This document shows positions 56,477-64,000 of a stretch of 64,000 nucleotides of DNA, piece by piece. Numbering within the stretch: position 1 is the first letter of the stretch; every line of letters begins with the position of its first letter. The position numbers and the translations under genes are program-made. The stretch lies in NCBI RefSeq assembly GCF_020497125.1, contig NC_059079.1, positions 51,409,114 through 51,473,113 on the forward strand. The letters run 5' to 3'. Under the pieces are notes generated by a model that worked only from the letters and a program-made list of their open reading frames with translations, was not told where the DNA came from and searched no databases. This DNA is from Mauremys mutica. Lineage: Eukaryota > Chordata > Testudines > Geoemydidae.

Positions 56477-59302
56477 GGAAGAGTCCACAGGCTTCCATAC
56501 CCATGCTGGGCTTCTCACTAGGCTACACCCACATAAACCAACAGGAAGCTTTGAGGGAGTGATAGAACAATTAGACACAGATGCTCACACATGAGAATCA
56601 GTGTCTACTTCTCCTTCCTAGCAACAGACACTGAAACTACAGATCTTGAAGTCCAGGCCTAGTTGCTAGGATATATGCTGCCTCCTAAATCCTCTATCCC
56701 TATTTGTGCTTTGGATGGGTGTAACAGCTGGACTTGTGAAAGTACTTAACTTTGGGGAAAATCTGACTGGCTCCTGAGAGATTGCTAGTTAAACTTGGAG
56801 AATGTAGTTCAGGGCTGATGAACAGAAGGCACCGGGGAGGGTGTATTTGTACTAGGGCTCCAAGCTGAGGGCACTCCCAAAATTTCTGTAATTGGAGTGA
56901 AATAGGGATGGGGATCTAGAAAACATGAATTACTAGGGTCCACATTTCTCTTGATGATCCTGAATGTAGGTCATGGTCGTTCCTCTGTGACAATATTGAA
57001 AATGACACAATAGCTGTCCCTGGTTTCCAGACAAGCAAACAAAGTTTGGATATGTGTGGAATTTTGTTAAAGAAAGGAAACAAGCCAAAGCAAACATCAA
57101 CTCCTCAAAAACACTTCTAGAAAAAGCAGCAGCAAAAACTCTCTCTAGATAGAGAGAAAGAGAGAACTTCATGTTCCACCATATTGGCACAGAAGGAAGG
57201 TTGGTTCATTTGTAATTTTTCTTTTCCTCTTCCCCACCTATACAAAAAAATAAAAATAAACTGAAGACAGGACTGTAACATTGTCAGTACATAGTGCTGA
57301 GTCAGAGTCTTCAGAACTAATACCACATAAAAGTGCTAGTATGTATTGTGATATATTTCAGGAAGTAATTTTGCTAGGTCATGATTTATTATTATTATAT
57401 AAAAGGCTCATTTGTAAAGAACAAACAGCTTTATGTGGGTACAGCAATCTCATTAACTCTTATCCCCATGATTTGAGATCCTGATGAATCTAATGTTATT
57501 AAATCTAACAACTGTAATTGACTAATCACATCTCTTGTGGTTAGATGCCATTCATTATAAAGGGGGGACTATTTATTAGTATAGGGAAGGAGAACTATTA
57601 TTTGATCAGTTGCTAACAGGAGTTGTGCTGTCTTGCAAAAACATCTAGATGCAAAAGTCTTTTAGCTGATTGACAAGTTCTGTATTAGCTGGATGGGAAA
57701 AAAATGCAATTTATGGAAAACCTGATATTTGCCTTTCTGTCTTCAGCAGCTAAAAGAGAAGTGCGTTCCTACAATCCTATGCATAATACTAATATCTCTG
57801 AACTATGACCCATTACTAAGCATGAGATGAACAAGATCTGTGGATAGATTTTTATACTCTGTGTGTGTGCGCACGCACACACATACACACCCCCTCTGAA
57901 GGAGATTTGGAAGGGTAAAAATGTTATCTTCACTATTAAACTAATTAATATACAAGTACTTGAGCTTTTATGGGAGGTGCGTGAAGTATCCCAAAGTACA
58001 TTAGATGTCTGGAAAACTTTTGATGTTTGGTAGCATTTTGAGGGATATTGTACTGACTTCCTATTGAATGCCTGTTGAAACATTGTAAGACAAACTTTGA
58101 ACTTGTATTTCAATGTTGAGTGGTAGAAATGCACACTGATCTATCCCCCAATGCTTTTCCAGTTGATTTTTCAGCTGTTTTGACAAAGGAAGCCCAAGCT
58201 ATTGCATAGAAGAATTAAATTGGTATATACAATGAAAGAACAGAAAGCACCAGTTTCACCATAGTCTGTAGAATAGGATGCTATTTTTTTAAATGTTTAC
58301 ATTAAAATATTTGAGATAAATTAGACATATGTAAATAACTCAAGTCAGAAAGGGATTCCAAGTAGTTTACCAAATGAGTTTGCTTAATTTATCTAGTCTA
58401 TACCCTCTATTGTCTCAGATACCTCTATCATCATACCTCCTATTCATCTTCTCTCTGATAACTCACCTGTCCATCCTACAACTATTAGCCAAGTTTGTAT
58501 CCATGGTTGGATCTAAACATGGGTAGGAACTGTATTCAGACAATAGTGGTTCTCCCCTGCTACAGGCCTAGGGTTGGACCTAACTGTTGCCTTTTAACCA
58601 CTTCAGAATATTTCTTTTCTTTTTTTCTTGCAGGGTCAACACAACACTCTATTTATGCCTGCATAACCACTTTAGCCAGTCTTCTTACCTCCATGCTCTG
58701 TAGAGTAGCACATCCCAGAGAATTTTGTTCCTTATGCTATTCTGTGTGCACTTCATCTATCTCTTGGACACTATGGGATAACTGCCCAGACTTTCCCAGA
58801 ATTCACAAAGGCAAGTACAGTTAGGCAGATGACCCAGCACAGTATTTGTTTGCATCCCACCGTTGGCCTTGTGGATGGAGCATGCAGGGCCTGAGAGGAA
58901 CTGTACTAAGCAGAATGCTTCTTCAGTAGCAAGGCAGACTCAGAAGGAAAGCTGAGGATAATCTGTGCTCTGTAATTCCTCTCTATGTAATGCTAAAGAG
59001 GCAGAGGTGTGAAGATGGGACAGTGTGCCAATGGCAACATACAGCTGTACTCCCACAGCTGAGAGGGTACTGCGGGGAACCTCTCCACAACTCTGGGGGC
59101 AGTTTATAGAGTTAAGGAACAGAATAGCTGAAGATCCCCAGCTGGCAAAGGGAAATATGTTGGGGATATGAAAAACTGAGTCCTCCTGACCTTGTTAAGA
59201 AGGGAGAGAAAATTTCAATGCTCCGAAAAGGCTGACAGCTGCTTTCTTCTTTTCTTTGCTCAACAATCGGAAGTGAACCATCTCTTACAGAAGTACAAAG
59301 GT
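56477..59302. other. 2.8 kb without recognised genes
   Basis: AT-rich; a short TG/CA alternating run lies at 57860-57890. Confidence 0.4.
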
Positions 59303-59616
59303 CAGGGGCGGCTCTAGGAATCCCGCCGCCCCAAGCAGGGCGGCGCGCCGCGGGGCGCGCTCTGGCGGTCGCCGGTCCCGCGGCTCCGGGGGACCTCTTG
59401 CAGACATGCCTGCGGAGGTTCCGCTGGTCCCGCGGCTCCGGTGGAGCATCCGCTGGCATGCCTGCAGGAGGTCCACCCGAGCCGCGGGACCAGCGTGAAC
59501 CCTCCGCAGTCATGCCTGCGGGAGGTCCACTGGTCCGCCGGAGCCGGCTGCCGCCCTGCCGGCAAAATGCCACCCCAAGTGCGCGCTTGGCGCGCTGGGG
59601 TCTGGAGCCGGCCCTG
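59303..59616 (-). mobile_element. hAT non-autonomous element, copy B
   Basis: Starts CAGGGGCGGCTCTAGG and ends GGTCTGGAGCCGGCCCTG, the inverse of copy A. Flanks ACAAAGGT and ACAACGGT are an 8-bp duplication with one mismatch. Long frames on both strands come from the GC-rich internal repeats. Confidence 0.85.
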
Positions 59617-60473
59617 ACAACGGTGAGAGTCCAGGTACACTTCCCTGCTTAGGCGTTAGTCTCTTGGTGAGAAATACTTCAACTACCCTCATTTCACGTC
59701 CCTTAATATGAATGTGTTTATTTTCTGTGGTTCTCTTGGAGCATATGGTAATACCAGCCCTTTCAAGACTAGATTAATTATGCTAATAGACACAATTTGT
59801 GGCCAAAATTAAACCTAATTATGTGATCATTTTACTCTAAACAACGCCCCCCAGCCATGAGAGATTTCATCTTCAGGGGACTCCAGTCTCATTCACATAC
59901 CTATACACTAAAGCAAGTTTCCCAGTAAAGGTCCCTTGATAATGAGAGTTTGGTCCTTTTTACAGAAGCACATGGCAGAGAAGCAAAAAGAATTCCAGAC
60001 TAATTTAATGTCAGTCTGCACTTAAGTATCATTGTGCCAACTGGGAATCAGCTTGCATTGGGGAAAGTGCAGAGCTTTACAGCAAGACTTTCATAGATAT
60101 TTAGGCATCTACTGATGCAGATAGGTTCTTACCTGGATTTTCTAAAGTGCAAAATACCACTAGGAACCTACATAACTGTAAAACTCTAGCATTTAGTGCA
60201 CCAGGGAGGCAAAACTTTCTAGGGACAGGACCGGAGGTGTATATATGCTGCTCCATCACTTAGGAGCTATGTCTGGTCTGCTCCATGAACTGGTGAAGTG
60301 GGGGGAAAAGGTGGAACCATGGCCCACCTGCTCTCCCCCCCAATCTGGGGTGGTATGTGCTCCCTAAGGGACACAGAGTGAAAGGGGTGGTCTCATATAT
60401 AAGGCTTGTAATTGGTCCTAGTCCATGCATAAGGAAAACAGAATCAGGGGGTCTCTGTACATTTACAAAAGGT
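59617..60473. other. No gene recognised
   Basis: Unassigned. Confidence 0.35.
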
Positions 60474-61236
60474 TGTCAAGGTTCCTTCCCCACTCTGAAC
60501 TTTAGGGTACAGATGTGGGGGACCTGTATGAGAAGCTCTAAGCTTAACTACCAGCTTAGATCTGGTCTTGCTGCCACCATCCAGATTTTTCAGTGTCTGG
60601 AACACCCTCTTTCCCCCCCAAAACTTTCCCCATCCCTGGGTAGCCTTGAGAGACTTCACCAATTTCCTGGTGAACACAGATCCAAACCCCTTGGATCTTA
60701 AAACAAGGAGAAATTAACCACCCCCCTTCCTTTCTCCCACCAACTCCTGGTGGATCCAGATCCAACCCACTTGGATCTAAAAACAAATAAAAAAATCAAT
60801 CAGGTATTAAGAAAAAGGCTTTTAATTAAAGAAAAGAAAGGTAAAAGAAAACCCTCTGGGAGAGGTTAGCATATCAGCTACTCTCAAACATATTCAAAAC
60901 ACAGAGGATGTTCCCCTGGGCAAAAACTTAGTACACCAATGAAAATACCCAAATACCCAATTTGATTCTTCCTCTAATTGCACAAGATAGGTTACAAAGA
61001 AATAAACATAAACCTATTTATCCCTTTCTAAAACTTACTACTCTGATAAGAGGCTGGTTCCTTGATCTTTTTCACTCCGGCTGAAACTGACTAAACAAAG
61101 GAAAACTTCCCTCCTTCCTTTTGAAACATTTTGTTCCCCCATTGGTTCCTCTGGACAGGTATCAGCTAGGCTAGGTGAACTTCTTAACCCTTTACAGGTA
61201 AAAGAGGCATTAACCCTTAACTATCTGTTTATGACA
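60474..61236 (-). mobile_element. Solo LTR of an endogenous retrovirus
   Basis: On the minus strand it begins TGTCATAAACAGATAGTTAA and ends GGGGAAGGAACCTTGACA, so TG...CA ends, 763 bp. Flanks AAGGT and AAGGG are a 5-bp duplication with one mismatch. It has the look of a turtle ERV LTR known to me as a common repeat. No internal genes are adjacent. Confidence 0.6.
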
Positions 61237-61664
61237 AAGGGGCTAAGCTAATTTGGCCCTAAAGAAAGAAAATGTGGCAAGGATATTGGTTGCATAAAAT
61301 GAAATGAACAAATGAATGTTGTCCGTGTAACAGTTTGGTGCAACAAAACAGTTATTGATAGAATCATTATGATAAGTTGATAGATATTGTAGTTATATCA
61401 GTGCTATCTGGGACTAACAAGACTCTCATAATATTCCTCACTGTTAAGTTTAGAATGATTTCTGCATTGCCTTGTGGCAGATCAGCAGAATGGGTGCAAA
61501 TGTAATCCTTTCAGCTTCTTTAATACAGGTACAGCTCAGTGCTGATAGTATCTATCAGCCAGAACAGAATGAAAACAAAACAAACAAACAAACACTTTCC
61601 TCAAGCTTTTGTTTTTAACAAAACAATATAAACATTTGTAAAATGAATTTCACAGGACCTCTCA
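61237..61664. other. Unassigned; (AAAC)n at 61573-61594
   Basis: AT-rich spacer with one simple repeat. Confidence 0.4.
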
Positions 61665-62357
61665 CCATACTAGCGCCTCCTTCTGGCCATTTCAGGAATT
61701 ACCTCAGGACAGCAGGTGTGCCCTCCAATGGTAGTGGCTCTCCCATCCTCATCTCCTCCTGCAGACCCACCACAGTTGATCTCACTGCCTCTGCTTCATG
61801 GCACAGGCCTCTGGCCATGTCACAATCCAGATTCCCTGCTTCTGGGGGGACTCCTTCTGCAACAGTCTATCACATCTCACACAGCTTGGCAGTCCATAGC
61901 CTGGCTGCTTCTTCAGCAGCAAGTTGGGGGAACCCAGGTCCACCCACTACTCTGGGTCTCAGCCCAGGGACCCTGTAAACAACAGCTTCCCACTACCCCT
62001 TCGTTCTTTCTATACCAGACTTTTTCAATTCCCTGGGCCACATCCCCAGCACCTTCAGCTCGTGCCTCTGGCTCCTTCACCCTCTTCCCAGGGCCTTGAG
62101 CCTGCAAGTTCTAGTAGCCCTGTTCATGGTGCTAGCTCTGCAGCCCTCTAGGAAGCCAGTCCCCTGCCAGTTCCTGACACAGACTCACTTGCTCTGGCCT
62201 GCAGCTTCCTTTTATATGGGCTGGCTGGGCCCTGATTGGCTGGTCCAGATGCCACCCTAACTGGCTGCAGTCACTGCCCAAATTGTCTGTTTCCTTGCAG
62301 CCCTCCGGGCTGGGTTTTAACCCTATCAGTGCAGGTCCAGGGGCAGACACTCCGTCA
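61665..62357 (-). mobile_element. LTR-like repeat with TATA and CCAAT
   Basis: On the minus strand it starts TGACGGAGTGTCTGCCCC at 62357. A promoter-like pair follows: AGCCAATCAGG (62233-62239 region) and CATATAAAAGG about 20 bp later (62210-62217). It then continues as a C/T-rich body on the plus strand to about 61665. The 3' end and target duplication are not resolved. Confidence 0.45.
62210..62217 (-). promoter_or_regulatory. TATA box of the LTR-like repeat
   Basis: ATATAAAA on the minus strand, downstream of a CCAAT box, at the spacing expected of a pol II core promoter. Confidence 0.45.
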
Positions 62358-63537
62358 GGGCCCGTTAAAATTGATGTGTGTGAATGCAAAGAGTTCTACA
62401 GACATTGCAAACTCAAAGGATTCCAGCTGTTTGTTGCCTGATAAATTGCAATGGACCAATTTATAGGTGTTCAGCTGGACTTGGACTTGTAGATCAAGAT
62501 CAGAGAAAGGACTCCAAGAACACTCCAAGAGGCTGTGGAATTTGTGATGGGGCTGGAATCTTTTCTTGCAGCAGCTCACCAGAACAAAACCAGCAGCCAC
62601 TAGTGAGGAAGAGGGAAACTGATCACCATGAGCCGTGTAAGTACAGCTCTGTGTCCAATATGCCTAATGGAAAGGAGTATCCTAATCTGGTCCATGATAT
62701 CTTTGAAAAACTGGAAAAATTGTTGCATTCAGTTTGTAAAATAAGGGAAAATTACAATATGCAAAACTTCATGGAAATTGTTCAATTAAATACTGCTACT
62801 GGAAAAATATTAGCTACAAAAAGAAGAATGCCACAAAGGACAGAAACTTATAGTTTCTCCTAACCTTCAATAGTCAGTGGCTAGCCTAGGCTCTGAAACC
62901 TGAAAGTTTATACCTTTTTCATTTTTTAGACCGCCCACTCCCACCGCATTCAAGAAAACATCCTTGTTCAGGAAATCCCTTAAGCATGTTCTTAACCCAT
63001 TGAAATCAAAGTTACAGTGAAATGTGCTAAGTGTTTTCCTGAAAAAGGACAGATTTTTACTTGCTTACGTGCTTTCCTGAATTGGATCCTTAATATATAA
63101 CATTTTAACTCTAGATATTCTTGTTATTCATATAAATGTCTAAATTTTTCTGAAGGATTGCCTAGTTTCCTTCCAGAATTTTGTCAAAATTGACACATTC
63201 ACTTTTAATGAATTATTATTTTCCAACAGAAAAATGTTCCTTCAGGAAATTTCCAAACAAAGCTACACACTCCATTCTGTCTGAGGTATTCATGTGAGAT
63301 GCATCAGCACTAGAGACACTGAGTATAAAAAAAAAAGGAATTATATAAATGACTTGCCAGTCTGCGTGATGATGACACGCAAGGGAAAAAATATCACAAA
63401 TTTTGAAATTCCAAAATATATCAGTTTGTCTCCAGTCTGTCTGTCACTATACCATACAAACAGCAGACTAGTACTACAAAACTCCAAATCATTTACCAGA
63501 AATACAGATGTATCAGGAAAAATCCTGTAATATCTTA
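62358..63537. other. Mostly unassigned; one weak exon candidate at 62572-62636
   Basis: AT-rich. A T-rich stretch ending TTTTCTTGCAG (62561-62571) and a donor-like GTAAGT (62637-62642) bracket 65 bp that end with ACCATGAGCCGT. This could be a first coding exon but no protein family is recognised. Confidence 0.3.
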
Positions 63538-63744
63538 GGACAGGACTATACTTGAAATGCTGCAATGGTGAAGATGCTACCATATCGACAGGAGAGCTTC
63601 TTCTATTGGCATAGTTAATCTACCTCCATGAGAGGCGGTGGCTATGTTGATGTGAGAAGCCCTCCTGTCAACAGTGCTGTCCACACCAGGGGTTAGGCTG
63701 GTATAACTACATCGCTCAGGAGTGTGGATTTTTCACATCCCTGA
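63538..63744. mobile_element. MITE fragment, broken at its right side
   Basis: GGACAGGACTATACTTGAAA starts it; CTGTCCACACCAGGGGTTAG and GTATAACTACATCGCTCAGG follow, ending GATTTTTCACATCCCTGAG where the next element begins. The opposite terminus is missing. Confidence 0.5.
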
Positions 63745-64000
63745 GGGCTGGTCTACACTACGGGGGGAAATTGATCTAAGATATGCAACTTCAGCTATGT
63801 GAATAACGTAGCTGAAGTCGAAGTATCTTAGATCGAATTACCTACCGTCCTCACGATGCGGGATCGACGTCCACAGCTCCCCATGTCGACTCCGCTACCG
63901 CTGTTTGGGTCGGTGGAGTTCCGGAGTCGACAGGAGCTCATTCAGGGATCAATATATCATGTCTAGATGAGACGCGATATATCGATCCCCGAGAAATCGA
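63745..64000. mobile_element. MITE with strong hairpin, cut by the window end
   Basis: The left end is GGGCTGGTCTACACTACGGG. A near-perfect hairpin follows at 63773-63834 (GATCTAAGATATGCAACTTC against GAAGTCGAAGTATCTTAGATC). The right terminus lies beyond the window. Confidence 0.65.

Noticed and set aside
56102..56562. Overlapping frames in several phases
   Set aside because: CpG-rich hAT interior without stop codons in any phase; not a gene.

Overview
This window looks like repeat-rich vertebrate nuclear DNA, most likely from a turtle (Testudines). The inference rests on repeat content: several CR1 LINE insertions, one nearly full length; a tRNA-derived SINE with a CR1-like tail; three Penelope-like (PLE) copies; a Ty3/gypsy element; several retroviral-type solo LTRs; and many hAT and Harbinger-type non-autonomous transposons. 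A crocodilian is less likely, and species cannot be told from sequence alone. I found no convincing host protein-coding gene, rRNA or tRNA gene. Every long open frame that I can interpret belongs to a transposable element, so the window is intergenic or deep intronic.

Layout. 0.3-3.4 kb: a PLE insertion in an inverted, hairpin-like arrangement, bounded by a 12-bp target-site duplication and split by an antisense CR1. 4.5-6.6 kb: a long non-autonomous DNA transposon. 7.4-13 kb: a CR1 tail, two hAT elements, a tRNA-type SINE and a small PLE with a perfect 12-bp duplication. 13.9-20.1 kb: a degraded CR1 that received a young gypsy element (15276-19888; LTRs differ at 1 of 191 positions). 20.4-24 kb: an old CR1 tail and a hAT element. 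25-28 kb: a Harbinger-type element with a Myb/SANT-like gene remnant, interrupted by a probable solo LTR and by a hAT element with a perfect 8-bp duplication. 29.5-35 kb: a composite foldback element with tRNA-like modules, then a second copy of the 14-kb CR1 family split by about 1.1 kb of foreign DNA. 35.9-40.3 kb: the nearly full-length CR1 with ORF1 and ORF2. 41-47 kb: hAT, solo LTR, PLE tail and a GC-rich tandem array. 48.6-53.3 kb: MITE remnant, a possible LTR, and a TA-flanked TIR element. 55.6-64 kb: MITEs, two hAT copies in opposite orientation, two antisense LTRs and terminal MITEs.

The genes do not form a host pathway. The functional themes are retrotransposition (CR1 endonuclease/RT, PLE GIY-YIG nuclease, gypsy Gag-Pol) and cut-and-paste transposition. 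Every coding copy carries frameshifts or stops. The most notable signals are the PLE inverted mosaic, the young but already broken gypsy element, and the three-layer nest at 25-28 kb. All family names come from motif and terminus recognition by eye; no database search was run.
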